A stretch of DNA of 64,000 nucleotides from Moraxella pluranimalium (GCF_002014825.1 NZ_MUYU01000018.1:54728-118727), one strand, 5' to 3'. Counted from the first letter of the stretch, positions 8,448 to 19,467 are shown. The notes: generated by a model from the sequence alone, not told the origin. Made by a program: numbers and translations.

Positions 8448-10268
8448 ATGCTGACTTATAAAGCCCCGCTTCGTGAAATTAAATTTTTGATGAATGAAAT
8501 GTTCGATTTTCAGGCGCATTATCAGACGCTGGATAATGGTGCGGCTGCCGATGCCGAGACGGTGGACATGATTTTGTCAGGCTTTGCTGATTTTGCCGAA
8601 AATGTGCTATCGCCGCTGTATCAGCCTGCCGATGCCGAAGGATGCACCTTTAAGGATGGTGAAGTCACCACACCAACAGGCTTTAAAGAAGCCTATCAGC
8701 AATTCGTCGAAGGCGGCTGGCAAGGCATCAGCTATCCTGAAGCCTTTGGCGGTATGAACCTGCCAATGTCACTCAATCTCATCAAATCTGAGATGATGGG
8801 CACTGCCAACTGGCCGTGGGCGATGTATCCAGGTCTGACCACAGGCTCGGTGAACACCATCTTGCAATATGGCGATGACGCCCAAAAAGCCACTTATCTA
8901 CCCAAGCTTATCTCAGGCGAATGGTCAGGTACGATGTGCTTGACCGAAGCACAGTGCGGTACTGACCTAAACCAAATGAAAACCCGTGCCATGCCAAACG
9001 ATGACGGCACTTACGCTATCACAGGCAGTAAAATTTTTATCTCAGCAGGTGAGCATGATTTGACCGAAAATATCGTGCATATCGTGCTGGCTCGCCTACC
9101 CGATGCGCCTGCTGGCACCAAAGGCATTTCGCTGTTTATCGTACCGAAATTTTTGCCTACAGATACTGGCGAAGTCGGCGCGCGCAATGCGGTGGCTTGT
9201 GGCTCAATTGAGCATAAGATGGGCATCACCTCATCAGCTACTTGTGTGATCAACTTTGATGGTGCGACAGGTTTTCTCATCGGTGAACCAAACAAAGGCC
9301 TAAAAGCCATGTTCACTTATATGAACACTGCGCGTATCGGCACAGGCATCCAAGGCCTATCACACATGGAGCTGTCATTCCAAAACGCCCTTCCATACGC
9401 CAAAGAACGCCGCTCGATGCGCGCTTTATCAGGTACCAAAGAGCCAAATCAGCCTGCCGATGCCATCATCCACCATGCGGATGTACGCCGTATGCTACTC
9501 ACCCAAAAGGCATTTACCGAAGGTGCGCGTTCGATGATCTATCACACCGCACGCTATGCGGATAAGCTTGCCGAAGCGGTGGCAAAAGGTGATGAAGAAG
9601 CCATCAAACAATGGGATGATAAGATTGGTTTTTATACACCCATTCTCAAGGGTTTCTTGACTGAGCTTGGCATTGAGTGTGCCAAACATGGTCAGCAAAT
9701 CTACGGCGGTCATGGCTATATCAAAGAATCTGGCATGGAGCTGATCGCCCGTGATGCACGCATCTCGACACTGTACGAAGGCACCACAGGCGTGCAAGCG
9801 CTTGACCTACTCGGTCGCAAGGTGCTATTGCATGGCGGTGGCAAGGTCATCCGTGACTATACAGCAGGTATCATGAAATGGTGTGGTGAATATGCACTGG
9901 ACAAAGATATGCGTAAATTTGTCTGGACCCTCACCAAGCTGTGTGCTGAGTGGAATATGCTGACCGCACGCCTGCTACTGACCGCTCGCAAAGACCGTGA
10001 TATCGTCTCGGCAGCATCGGATGACTTTTTGATGTATTCAGGCTATGTGATGATGGCATACCATTGGGCGCGTATGGCAGCAGTGAGTTTTGATAAACTT
10101 AAAAATGGTGGCGAGCAGCCAAAAGAGTTTTATCTTGCCAAAACACAAACGGCGGAATTTTATTTTGAGAAACTGCTACCAAGAAGCTCGGCACACGCTG
10201 AGAGCATGACCGTACCAAGCGAAGTCATGATGCAGATGGATGTTGAGCATTTTGCGTTTTTGGAATAA
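8448..10268 (+). CDS. large acyl-CoA dehydrogenase (DmdC-like)
   Basis: This 606-residue FAD enzyme oxidises an acyl-CoA thioester. It starts MLTYKAPLREIKFLMNE, typical of the roughly 600-residue bacterial group that includes 3-methylmercaptopropionyl-CoA dehydrogenase DmdC. The flavin/substrate motif MCLTEAQCGTDLNQMKTRA, the ISAGEHD segment and the C-terminal helical domain with YGGHGYIKE and DARISTLYEGTTGVQALDLLGRK are all present. The true substrate cannot be read from sequence; fatty acyl-CoA is most likely given tesB in the same window. AAGG lies 8 bases before the ATG. It appears to be a single-gene unit bounded by hairpins at 8232 and 10301. Confidence 0.9.
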   Translation: MLTYKAPLREIKFLMNEMFDFQAHYQTLDNGAAADAETVDMILSGFADFAENVLSPLYQPADAEGCTFKDGEVTTPTGFKEAYQQFVEGGWQGISYPEAFGGMNLPMSLNLIKSEMMGTANWPWAMYPGLTTGSVNTILQYGDDAQKATYLPKLISGEWSGTMCLTEAQCGTDLNQMKTRAMPNDDGTYAITGSKIFISAGEHDLTENIVHIVLARLPDAPAGTKGISLFIVPKFLPTDTGEVGARNAVACGSIEHKMGITSSATCVINFDGATGFLIGEPNKGLKAMFTYMNTARIGTGIQGLSHMELSFQNALPYAKERRSMRALSGTKEPNQPADAIIHHADVRRMLLTQKAFTEGARSMIYHTARYADKLAEAVAKGDEEAIKQWDDKIGFYTPILKGFLTELGIECAKHGQQIYGGHGYIKESGMELIARDARISTLYEGTTGVQALDLLGRKVLLHGGGKVIRDYTAGIMKWCGEYALDKDMRKFVWTLTKLCAEWNMLTARLLLTARKDRDIVSAASDDFLMYSGYVMMAYHWARMAAVSFDKLKNGGEQPKEFYLAKTQTAEFYFEKLLPRSSAHAESMTVPSEVMMQMDVEHFAFLE

Positions 10269-10300
10269 TACCCAAACTCAAACAACCAGTCCGCAAACAA

Positions 10301-10330
10301 CAAGCCCATGCAGATAGTTGCATGGGCTTG
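10301..10330. terminator. bidirectional hairpin between converging genes
   Basis: The arms CAAGCCCATGCA (10301-10312) and TGCATGGGCTTG (10319-10330) pair perfectly around a 6-nt loop between the converging acyl-CoA dehydrogenase and galE genes. T-runs on both sides are short (TTTGC, TTGTTTG). Confidence 0.65.
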
Positions 10331-10343
10331 TTTGCATTTGGCG

Positions 10344-11381
10344 CTATCCGCCATATCGGCCACGATAGCCATTGGGGTTACCACTTTGCCAACGCCATGT
10401 ATCAGCACACATCTCATCAATGCCCAATGTTGCCGTCCAGCCGAACAACTCTTGCGCCTTGTCACTGCTGGCATAACAAGCCGCCACATCGCCAGGTCTA
10501 CGATCGACGATGGCATACGGTACAGTTTGCCCTGTATTCGCCACAAAAGCATCCACAAGCTGTAGTACTGATGTGCCATTGCCTGTGCCTAGATTGACAG
10601 GGCAAAAACCAACGCCACTTGATGCCTTGGCCAAATATTCCAGCGCTGCCACATGACCTTTTGCCAAATCGACCACATGGATATAATCACGCACCCCTGT
10701 GCCATCGACGGTGTCATAATCATTGCCAAAAACGGACAATTTTTCCAATTTACCCACTGCTACTTGGCTGATATAAGGCATCAAGTTATTCGGGATATCA
10801 CTTGGGTCTTCGCCAATCAGACCACTTTTGTGTGCACCAATTGGGTTAAAATAACGCAGTGAGACGATATTAAACGCATTATCTGCTTTTGCCAAATCTT
10901 CCAAGATATACTCAACAGTCAATTTAGACTGACCGTACGGATTGGTGCAAGAGCGTTTGGCAGTCTCAACGATTGGCAATACTTCAGGATCACCATAGAC
11001 AGTTGCCGATGATGAAAAAATAAAGTTTTTCACCCCGTATTCTTGCATCACTTCAAGTAGGTTCAGCGTGCCTGCGACATTGTTTTGGTAATACTTGACA
11101 GGCTTAGCGACCGACTCGCCCACCGCTTTTAGTCCAGCAAAATGAATCACGCCAAAAAAATCATGCTCAGCAAAGGTCTTGGCAAGCAAGTCTTTGTCCA
11201 AAATATCACCTTGGATAAATGGGATGCTTTGCCCCACAATCTCTTCAACTCGTTCAAGCGCCACAGGACTTGAATTAGACAGATTGTCATACACCACAGG
11301 CGCAAAACCTGCCGCGATAAGCTCAATCAAGGTATGCGAACCGATATAGCCTGCGCCACCTGTTACTAAGATTTGTTTCAT
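10344..11381 (-). CDS. galE: UDP-glucose 4-epimerase
   Basis: GalE interconverts UDP-glucose and UDP-galactose, and in many bacteria the N-acetyl forms, supplying galactose or GalNAc for lipooligosaccharide and capsule. The 345-residue protein has the NAD motif [10 protein letters not shown] at residues 7-16, the SSSATVYG segment and the catalytic YxxxK in PYGQSK, with [10 protein letters not shown] near the C-terminus. Its ATG overlaps the stop of the upstream ugd-like gene by one base (TAATG), so it is the last gene of the galU-pgi-ugd-galE operon. Confidence 0.95.
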   Translation of the reverse strand: MKQILVTGGAGYIGSHTLIELIAAGFAPVVYDNLSNSSPVALERVEEIVGQSIPFIQGDILDKDLLAKTFAEHDFFGVIHFAGLKAVGESVAKPVKYYQNNVAGTLNLLEVMQEYGVKNFIFSSSATVYGDPEVLPIVETAKRSCTNPYGQSKLTVEYILEDLAKADNAFNIVSLRYFNPIGAHKSGLIGEDPSDIPNNLMPYISQVAVGKLEKLSVFGNDYDTVDGTGVRDYIHVVDLAKGHVAALEYLAKASSGVGFCPVNLGTGNGTSVLQLVDAFVANTGQTVPYAIVDRRPGDVAACYASSDKAQELFGWTATLGIDEMCADTWRWQSGNPNGYRGRYGG

Positions 11382-12628
11382 TATACTTCACCCTTGCTAT
11401 GATTACGACCAATACCGTGATAGTCACCTGTGTAGTGTGCAATCAATTGATTATTCAAGATATTTTTGGCATCAAAAATCGGTAAACCAAACTGATTTAA
11501 TCGGTCAATAGCTGGCAATACCGTCTCTGACCAGTTTAGGATAAACAAAGCATCACTTCCCACCAAATCATAAGCATCATCACATAGACCAAATAACGGC
11601 TCATCGCCATAAATTTCCGTCAGCTCAAAGCCTGCATTCGGGGCATAAATGCTCGTCTTGATGCCATATGACCATAACAGCTTTAGGAGCGGATGAATGG
11701 CCGAATTGGTCGTGCGACCCGTATTGGCACGATAGCCTGCACCCCAAATCATCACGGATTTATGATCAATAAAGCCATCAAAATATCGCCAAAATTTACG
11801 GAAAATCAGCTCTTTTTGGTCTTCATTAATCTGCGATACAGTGGATAATAGACGGCTTTGGACATGATTTTGTTTAAAAAACTGATCAAGTAGCTCAACT
11901 TCTGTAGGCAGTGTCTGACCGCCAAAGCCCCATCCTGCCGACAGATAATCCTTGCCGATACGCTTATCCAGCCCCATCACTGTCTGCACCGTGGTGATAT
12001 CCACACCACTGGCATCCGCTAGACGCGCCATCTCATTGACAAAACTTAGACGTGTGGCAAGCATCGCCATAATCCCTGCACGGGCAAATTCCACCGTCTT
12101 AATATCACCAACAAACTGCTTATCCGTGCGAGATAACAGCATGAGTAGCAGCTCATTGGTCGTATGCACGCCCAGGGTCTTCTCACCAATCATCACCATA
12201 TCAGGCGATGATAATGAACCAAAACCCGTACCATCTTTCATAAACACAAACGGCACATAGCAGACTTGGCTAGTGACAAACTCATTTGCCAAAGTTGCCA
12301 CATCACCGATAGTCACCGAACCACTTAAGATGACTTGAGCGGTGGTGTCAAATAACGATGACAACTGCTTATCCACGCCTTGGGCATCCAAAAACAGCCA
12401 CGCATAGGCGGCAACACTAGGCGTATCCACCACGGTGATTTGCCCTGTCTGCGTGTACATTTGCCATAGGGCTGACATCTGATGGTCAAATTTATAGCTT
12501 GCCAATGTGTGCGACACTGCACTTTCATCCGCCAATAATTGCACTGATTTATTCAGACTTGCCAGCCAAATGGCGGTATTGATGGACTCATTGGTACAGC
12601 CGATGAGTAGGATAGAATCAGTCATCAC
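11381..12628 (-). CDS. UDP-glucose dehydrogenase homologue lacking catalytic residues
   Basis: This 415-residue protein aligns along its length with the UDP-glucose/GDP-mannose dehydrogenase family, which makes UDP-glucuronate. The central part [16 protein letters not shown] and [20 protein letters not shown] is clear. The key residues are changed: the family motif GG(Y/S)C(L/F)PKD reads GGQTLPTE (236-243), so the nucleophilic Cys is Thr239 and the following Lys is Thr242. The lysine and asparagine of the ELxKxxxN segment are Arg183 and Met187. The N-terminal GxGxxG NAD loop reads GCTNES (10-15). It should not oxidise UDP-glucose. The frame is intact and overlaps pgi by 4 bases and galE by 1, so it is kept as a translated gene. 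It may be a structural or regulatory pseudoenzyme, or be newly decaying. Confidence 0.85.
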   Translation of the reverse strand: MMTDSILLIGCTNESINTAIWLASLNKSVQLLADESAVSHTLASYKFDHQMSALWQMYTQTGQITVVDTPSVAAYAWLFLDAQGVDKQLSSLFDTTAQVILSGSVTIGDVATLANEFVTSQVCYVPFVFMKDGTGFGSLSSPDMVMIGEKTLGVHTTNELLLMLLSRTDKQFVGDIKTVEFARAGIMAMLATRLSFVNEMARLADASGVDITTVQTVMGLDKRIGKDYLSAGWGFGGQTLPTEVELLDQFFKQNHVQSRLLSTVSQINEDQKELIFRKFWRYFDGFIDHKSVMIWGAGYRANTGRTTNSAIHPLLKLLWSYGIKTSIYAPNAGFELTEIYGDEPLFGLCDDAYDLVGSDALFILNWSETVLPAIDRLNQFGLPIFDAKNILNNQLIAHYTGDYHGIGRNHSKGEV

Positions 12629-14262
12629 ACACCCCCTTGTAAGGCTTGAGCCTGTAGAATCTTGGCAAGCAGTGCATTGGTTGAGCCATCAAAGCCCTCC
12701 GCCTTGCCATCATTTAGGGCGTCAAACACACTGTTTGCCATCACTTTGCCCACTTCCACACCCCATTGGTCAAAAGGATTAATTCCCCACAACACGCTCA
12801 TCACATAGACCTTGTGTTCATATAGGGCAATGAGTGCACCCAAAGTAGATGGGCTTAAACTATCTAATAATAAGGTTGTGGACGGCTGATTGCCCCGATA
12901 GCGTTTAAACTCATTCAATTCATCCTGAGTAGTTTCGCCAAGCGCCCCATTACCAAAAGCAAGCACCTGCGACTGAGCAAGGCAATTTGCCAAGGATAAT
13001 TTATGCTGCTCTTCTAAATAGGCATCGTGATGGTGCTGCTGATTGTCATAACGACGAATCGGCGTGATAAAATCGCACGACACGCGCTGAGTGCCTTGGT
13101 GTAGTAGCTGATAAAAAGCGTGCTGAGCGTTTGAGCCAATATCACCCCATAGAATCGGACAGGTGTCATAATCCACCGCCACGCCGTCACGCGCCACCGA
13201 TTTGCCGTTGGATTCCATCTCAAGCTGGGTCAGATAATTGGGGAAAAACGACAATCGCCCATCATAAGGCAACACCGTATGGGCATTGATCCCCAAAAAG
13301 GTAGAATTCCACACGCCAATCAAGCCAAGCAGTACAGGCAGATTGTGCTCAAAGTCAGCGGTGGCAAAGTGTGTATCCATCGCATAAGCACCCGCCAGCA
13401 GTGCACGAAAACCCGTCATGCCAATACGAATGGCGATGGCAAGCCCGATGGCTGACCACATACTAAAGCGACCACCCACCCAGTCCCACAGCAAGAGCTG
13501 ATTGTCCGGATGAATGCCCCACGCACTCATCTTATCGGTGCGAGTAGAGATGCCGATAAAATGCCGACGCAGTAGACTTTGTTCTTTGGCGCCAGTGGAG
13601 AGTAGCCACGCCTTGGCAGTTTTGGCGTTTGAGAGTGTGTCAATTGTACCAAAAGATTTGGACGAGATGATAAACAGTGTCGTCTGCGGATTGAGTTTTT
13701 TAAGCAAGCCATCAAGCTGTGTACCGTCCATATTGGAAACAAAATGCACCCGAATGTCCGTATCTGCCCATTCCTCCAGTGCCGTCGCCGCCATGAGCGG
13801 TCCAAGGTCTGAGCCACCAACCCCGATATTGACCACATCGGTGATTGCCTTGCCCGAATAGCCACGCCACACACCAGCGCGGATACGGCTGACAATCGCT
13901 TCGCACTTATCTAGGCTATCATGCACCTGCCCACCGACATCCACACCATCCACCAACAAGGGCTCACCCTTTGGCAGGCGTAGAGCCGTGTGCAAGGCAG
14001 CACGATTTTCGGTGTCGTTGACCTTGACACCTGATAATAACTCATTGATTTTATGGGATAAATTTTTGGATTTGGCAAGGGCTATCAATGCCGACAGACG
14101 CTCATTATCCAGCGCCTGCTTGCTATAATCCATATAAATCCCACAAGCAGCCGCACTAAATTGCTCACTGCGACTACCATCAGCAAATAATTCACCGATA
14201 TTTGATGTGGTGGCAGCAAGCGTTTGTAGGGCTTGCCAAGCGGTATTGGTGGTATGGCTCAT
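12625..14262 (-). CDS. pgi: glucose-6-phosphate isomerase
   Basis: Pgi interconverts glucose-6-phosphate and fructose-6-phosphate. The 545-residue protein contains the sugar-phosphate signature VNIGVGGSDLGPLMA, the FIISSKSFGTIDT segment, GGRFSMWSAIGL and the C-terminal signature NPFDQWGVEVGK. AAGGATAATTC precedes the ATG at 14262. It sits between galU (9-base gap) and the ugd-like gene (4-base overlap), the order seen beside Acinetobacter capsule loci, and here it feeds sugar-nucleotide synthesis as well as central metabolism. Confidence 0.96.
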   Translation of the reverse strand: MSHTTNTAWQALQTLAATTSNIGELFADGSRSEQFSAAACGIYMDYSKQALDNERLSALIALAKSKNLSHKINELLSGVKVNDTENRAALHTALRLPKGEPLLVDGVDVGGQVHDSLDKCEAIVSRIRAGVWRGYSGKAITDVVNIGVGGSDLGPLMAATALEEWADTDIRVHFVSNMDGTQLDGLLKKLNPQTTLFIISSKSFGTIDTLSNAKTAKAWLLSTGAKEQSLLRRHFIGISTRTDKMSAWGIHPDNQLLLWDWVGGRFSMWSAIGLAIAIRIGMTGFRALLAGAYAMDTHFATADFEHNLPVLLGLIGVWNSTFLGINAHTVLPYDGRLSFFPNYLTQLEMESNGKSVARDGVAVDYDTCPILWGDIGSNAQHAFYQLLHQGTQRVSCDFITPIRRYDNQQHHHDAYLEEQHKLSLANCLAQSQVLAFGNGALGETTQDELNEFKRYRGNQPSTTLLLDSLSPSTLGALIALYEHKVYVMSVLWGINPFDQWGVEVGKVMANSVFDALNDGKAEGFDGSTNALLAKILQAQALQGGV

Positions 14263-14271
14263 GAATTATCC

Positions 14272-15144
14272 TTAATTCGCAGACTTGACACCCAATTTAT
14301 CAGCAAAATACACAAAGGCCTGCATATAGCTGGTCATATCGCCAGCATCAAAGCTGTTGCCCACCATCGTCACTACATCCATACCCTGTGTGCCAATCAG
14401 CGCATCAATGGCATCAGTGAGCTGAATCTCGCCACCGACACTTGGGGCAGTCTTGGCAAGATAGTCAAAAATCGCATTATCAAACACATAGCGACCCACC
14501 ACCGCAAGGTTGGACGGTGCAACATCAGCCGATGGTTTTTCGACAAAGCCTTTGACATCAAAGCAGATATTGTTATCTGATTTTTCAATGGTTTGGGTGT
14601 TGGCTAGGCGGGCGATACCATATTTATGAATGTCTGCCGTCGCCACAGGATCGACTAGAATCTGACTACGCCCTGTCTTGGCAAATTCAGCCATCATAAA
14701 GGCAAGGTTATGAGCCCGATAGTCAGACGCATAAGGGTTTAGCACCACATCAGGCAGCAATACCGCAAAGGGATTATCGCCCACCACGGCACGACCCTGT
14801 AGCACGGCATGACCCAGCCCCAACGGTTTGCCTTGGCGGACGCTGGTGATAGTCACATCATCAGGCAAGAAGTTGAGACTGTCGGCAAGTACATCTTTAC
14901 CCTTGCTGCGCAGCTGAGTATCTAGCTCGCTATTGATATCAAAATAGTTCTCAATTGCCATCTTTTGGGCGTGATTGACCAGAACGATATTTTTGATCCC
15001 AGCAGCGATGGCTTCTTCGATGACATACTGTATGGCAGGCTTGTTGCCCAGTGGCAGCAGCTCTTTTGGCACTGCCTTAGACAGTGGCAACATACGAGTA
15101 CCAAAGCCTGCAACAGGGATAATGGCGTGGGTGATGGCGGTCAT
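14272..15144 (-). CDS. galU: UTP-glucose-1-phosphate uridylyltransferase
   Basis: GalU makes UDP-glucose from UTP and glucose-1-phosphate. The 290-residue protein begins with the nucleotidyltransferase signature IIPVAGFGTRMLPLSKAVPKE, and has QGKPLGLGHAV, VLLPDVVL and the C-terminal GGEIQLTDAI segment. The ATG at 15144 matches the family start; a longer in-frame start at 15195 would run into the hairpin region. A terminator at 15184-15219 separates it from kdsA, so galU starts the galU-pgi-ugd-galE unit. Confidence 0.95.
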   Translation of the reverse strand: MTAITHAIIPVAGFGTRMLPLSKAVPKELLPLGNKPAIQYVIEEAIAAGIKNIVLVNHAQKMAIENYFDINSELDTQLRSKGKDVLADSLNFLPDDVTITSVRQGKPLGLGHAVLQGRAVVGDNPFAVLLPDVVLNPYASDYRAHNLAFMMAEFAKTGRSQILVDPVATADIHKYGIARLANTQTIEKSDNNICFDVKGFVEKPSADVAPSNLAVVGRYVFDNAIFDYLAKTAPSVGGEIQLTDAIDALIGTQGMDVVTMVGNSFDAGDMTSYMQAFVYFADKLGVKSAN

Positions 15145-15183
15145 GATTTCAAGTCTAATCCAAAATGATAACTTGCATATTAT

Positions 15184-15219
15184 AACAAAAAGCACAGTAA
15201 ATAAACTGCGCTTTTTGTT
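15184..15219 (-). terminator. terminator after kdsA
   Basis: Fifteen-base arms (15184-15198 and 15205-15219) pair with one mismatch around a 6-nt AAATAA loop; the stem contains AAAAAGC/GCTTTTT. It lies 6 bases after the kdsA stop and closes the capsule-specific unit before galU. Confidence 0.8.
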
Positions 15220-15224
15220 ATGCG

Positions 15225-16067
<843 letters not shown>

Positions 16068-16075
16068 TTACCTTT

Positions 16076-17038
16076 TTAATTAATACCTGCTTGAACCAAA
16101 TCACGCAATGCCAAAACACCCACCAAGTTCTGATTGTCTAGCACTAGCAATTGGTTCACACCCTTTTCTTTCATAAGCTGCAATGCATCAGTTGCCATCG
16201 TTTGAGAAGTGGTTGATAGTGGATTTTTTTTCATCACTGTTCTAATAGGCTGATCCATATCTTGTTTTTGGCTAATCAGACGGCGAATATCGCCATCTGT
16301 CAGGACACCCAAGCCATATTCAGCATCATGAACCACTGTCATGCCAAGTCGCTTCTCAGTAATCTCAAACAAAGCATCCATGATGCTCGTATTGCCAGAT
16401 ACTACAGGAATATCGTCTCCAGCTTTCATAATATCGGCCACATGAGTCAATAGGCGCTTACCCAAAGAGCCTGCCGGATGGGATAAAGCAAAGTCTTCAG
16501 ACTTAAACCCCCTTGCTTCAAGCAGTGCGATGGCCAAAGCATCGCCAAGCACCATGGTGGCTGTTGTGCTAGAAGTTGGGGCTAAACCAAGCGGACATGC
16601 CTCTTCAAACTCGCCCAAGGTTAAAGCAATATCTGCTTCTTTTGGCAGACGGCCGTTGAGATTTTTGCTGATGCTAATTAAGGGAATATTTAGGCGCTTA
16701 ATCACAGGCAGCAACACATTAATCTCATCACTGTTACCAGAATTTGAGATCGCAATAACCACATCACCCTTAACGATCATACCAAGGTCACCATGACCCG
16801 CTTCACCTGGATGTACAAAGAATGCTGGGGTGCCCGTCGATGCAAAAGTTGCCGCCATCTTGCGGCCGACCAAACCAGATTTACCCATGCCGGTAATAAT
16901 AAGCCGACCTTGACATGCAAGAATGGTCTGACAGGCCTGAATAAATTTTTCATCCACAACTGCATGCAGTTCGTGAAGAGATTGAATTTCTACAGCGATA
17001 GACTTCTTAGCCGATGACATAAAATCAAAATTAGTCAC
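16076..17038 (-). CDS. kdsD: arabinose-5-phosphate isomerase
   Basis: This KdsD/KpsF-type enzyme makes arabinose-5-phosphate from ribulose-5-phosphate, the first step to Kdo. The 320-residue protein has an N-terminal SIS domain (TGMGKSGLVGRKMAATFASTG and SNSGNSDE) and two CBS domains (near residues 205-260 and 270-320). A GTG start at 17038 is chosen because it follows AAGGG by 7 bases and overlaps the polymerase stop as GTGA; an internal ATG at 17020 is possible. KpsF is the name used when the gene sits in a capsule locus, as here. Confidence 0.93.
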   Translation of the reverse strand: MTNFDFMSSAKKSIAVEIQSLHELHAVVDEKFIQACQTILACQGRLIITGMGKSGLVGRKMAATFASTGTPAFFVHPGEAGHGDLGMIVKGDVVIAISNSGNSDEINVLLPVIKRLNIPLISISKNLNGRLPKEADIALTLGEFEEACPLGLAPTSSTTATMVLGDALAIALLEARGFKSEDFALSHPAGSLGKRLLTHVADIMKAGDDIPVVSGNTSIMDALFEITEKRLGMTVVHDAEYGLGVLTDGDIRRLISQKQDMDQPIRTVMKKNPLSTTSQTMATDALQLMKEKGVNQLLVLDNQNLVGVLALRDLVQAGIN

Positions 17039-19428
17039 TTTCTACCCTTCTTGTAAAAAAATTTTAACTTGCTCAAGGCTGGATTCTTAGAATCGGCAAA
17101 AAAAGCATAAGGGTCTCTTTTAAATTTATTTTTCAATCGTACCAACCTCTCAACTTCAGCCAATGCTTCCATTTGCCTTACACCCTCTTTTCTATCAACT
17201 TCTGGCAAGGTAGGCTCATCCAAAGACTGCGCTTGTACCAAAACCTCAACCTGCCCCAATTTTTGGGTTTTGGTAGATTCTACATTGGACACTGGTTTGG
17301 ATACCTGATCGGCCAAAGGCTTAGTGCCAGGGGGTGCCGCAACCACATTTTGATGCTTTAATACATCTATAGGCGAGCGAAAAACACTCGGATTTTTTTT
17401 CATTTCTCTGATAATGCTTGGTAGAAAAAATCCATAAACTTTGGAGTGCAATGGTATGGCATACTCTCTGTATTTTACATCTAGCGCTATACCGTCTGGA
17501 GTTCGGATTTGATAAAATTCCAAAGATTCCAAGATAGACCTAAAACTTCCATCCTTCTCGGTTCTACGCGAATAACTTGCGTTTGCAAAAGAGTAAAAAT
17601 CATTTTTCAGATAATGAATAAATTTAATCACATCGGATTCAGAGACGATAAACTCACTTTCGAGCATTTTGATAGCCTCGTTGCTGGATTTTGCATAGCT
17701 ATTAATTGAAGGAAAACTATAAAAAGCCTCCCCCATATGAATAACATGCTTTCTAAACAACATAGCAAGCAGTCCAACGCCTGAGTTGATAAGCATTACC
17801 TTATGCGCAATACTAAGCAAATCGTGAATATGATATTCATTATCCACCAACAATACATTATTTGAGACGCTTAAGCCTTTTGGAAATTCTGGCTCAAGTG
17901 GGTGTTTTTTAATAACAATATACCATTCCTGCGGATCAAGAGAAGCAATAACATCATTAACAGCCGTTATAAAGTTGTCATAACTCTGAATAGCCCCAGA
18001 GAAGAATTTAATAACGCTGTCGCTAGGCCTTTGAAGTCCGATGAAAAGTATCTTTCTACCTCCAACTCGATATTTTACATCAAATATTTCTCGAATAAGG
18101 GCTTCACCTCGGTAGTTATCATTCTTCTCCAAAGTATTTCCAGACTGGATGACACTGTTAATATATTCTTCAGTATCAATGATTTCGTCATTAGATAAGA
18201 ATCTATCCCAGTTCTCTTGTGCATAAGATAAGCTATCTGCATTAAATCCCTTATCAATAAACCATGAGTCTGGCAACGCACCTCTTTCAAAGACATAAAA
18301 AGGAAAGTTGTTTAAAATTGCCCATCGGTATATAGCCAATCTAGTTTCATTTCCATACGGATTCCAAAATAAAAATCTAGTTATATTTCTTGACCTAATT
18401 AAGTCACCAATTTTATTAATGTCAACTTTCAATTCAGAAATATACTCCACTTTTCCCAATAATGGTAGAAGCTGGCGTATGCTTAACCACGCCGTATCCT
18501 TCCTAACACCGAACACGAGCGTAACATCATTCTTGCTTAAGTCATCTAAGGGGTCTATCTTTGACTTACCGCTATCAAAATCTCTCATAAATGTTTGCAA
18601 CATCTCTTTGTTTTTAGGTGTAGCAACTTGATATTTGTCCTTAGGTCTGGGGTGCCAAAGATGAACGGCAAAAAGTCCATTATTGTATACAGAATATCCC
18701 GCCATTGAGAAATAGCTTCTAAAGCCCTCATATTCAATAGATGAATAATCTTTCTTATCCGTATAATAATTATATGTTCGATGATGTTTACGGGCATAGG
18801 TCGCCAATCGATGTGCAAGCTCAAAATCTTCGCTGCCGTGTCCGGAAAATTCATTTCTATGTCCACCGATTGACAAAAAATGCCAGCGATTAATCACAAA
18901 AAGGGAAGTTGCTGGAGCAAAACTCTGAATCCCGGTATTATTACCACATTCATAATCGTTTTGTAATTTTCGATAATGCGCCGGATTGGTGATATCTTCC
19001 AGACCCAAAAATTCCGATGAATATCCTTCATCTATATAAAAACATGGGATGCAGAAATATTCTGCAATATTCACAAACATATCCCTGATTTTAATTTCAG
19101 CGATAATTTTGTCAAAAAATAATTTGTCAAAAACCAGGTCAACATCTAAAAACATTATACATTGACCAGTTGCGACTTGTGCACCTAAATCTCTAGCCCT
19201 ACCAATAGAAAAAGTTTGGCTACGAGTATCCTGATAAATATACCTAGTCTGGTATTTATTACATAACCTTTTAATTTGTTCAGAAAAAAATGAGGTGCTA
19301 CCAGAATCCACCAAAATAAATTCCACATCAGGATGATTTGGTTTTATAGATAGGATGCGGGCAATATTATCTAACACATATTGACGGTTGTTAGATACTC
19401 TGACCGGAAAAATAACTGACAATATCAT
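17035..19428 (-). CDS. two-domain capsule polymerase (GT-A transferase plus KpsC/S-like Kdo transferase)
   Basis: This 797-residue protein joins two glycosyltransferases. Residues 1-290 are a GT-A domain: VDSGS at 40-44, a DVD metal motif at 95-97, GSEDFE at 198-203 and LWHPR at 257-261. Residues about 300-640 resemble the retaining beta-Kdo transferase modules of KpsC/KpsS: FERGALPDSW at 380-389 with DxGxNxxS, KKHP at 507-510 and NSGVG at 548-552. The tail has a Pro/Gln/Glu-rich linker and ends in a basic segment (RLKNKFKRDPYAFF) likely to touch the membrane. This layout matches dual-action polymerases that build a hexosamine-Kdo repeat, as reported for Kingella kingae type a and Moraxella nonliquefaciens capsules; the sugar identity is inference. 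Base composition is AT-rich (37% GC in 18301-18360). AAAGG precedes the ATG; kpsF overlaps its stop. Confidence 0.82.
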   Translation of the reverse strand: MILSVIFPVRVSNNRQYVLDNIARILSIKPNHPDVEFILVDSGSTSFFSEQIKRLCNKYQTRYIYQDTRSQTFSIGRARDLGAQVATGQCIMFLDVDLVFDKLFFDKIIAEIKIRDMFVNIAEYFCIPCFYIDEGYSSEFLGLEDITNPAHYRKLQNDYECGNNTGIQSFAPATSLFVINRWHFLSIGGHRNEFSGHGSEDFELAHRLATYARKHHRTYNYYTDKKDYSSIEYEGFRSYFSMAGYSVYNNGLFAVHLWHPRPKDKYQVATPKNKEMLQTFMRDFDSGKSKIDPLDDLSKNDVTLVFGVRKDTAWLSIRQLLPLLGKVEYISELKVDINKIGDLIRSRNITRFLFWNPYGNETRLAIYRWAILNNFPFYVFERGALPDSWFIDKGFNADSLSYAQENWDRFLSNDEIIDTEEYINSVIQSGNTLEKNDNYRGEALIREIFDVKYRVGGRKILFIGLQRPSDSVIKFFSGAIQSYDNFITAVNDVIASLDPQEWYIVIKKHPLEPEFPKGLSVSNNVLLVDNEYHIHDLLSIAHKVMLINSGVGLLAMLFRKHVIHMGEAFYSFPSINSYAKSSNEAIKMLESEFIVSESDVIKFIHYLKNDFYSFANASYSRRTEKDGSFRSILESLEFYQIRTPDGIALDVKYREYAIPLHSKVYGFFLPSIIREMKKNPSVFRSPIDVLKHQNVVAAPPGTKPLADQVSKPVSNVESTKTQKLGQVEVLVQAQSLDEPTLPEVDRKEGVRQMEALAEVERLVRLKNKFKRDPYAFFADSKNPALSKLKFFYKKGRK

Positions 19429-19467
19429 AAAATAACCTTTTTTGCTTTGGACTAAAGTATAAACTAA

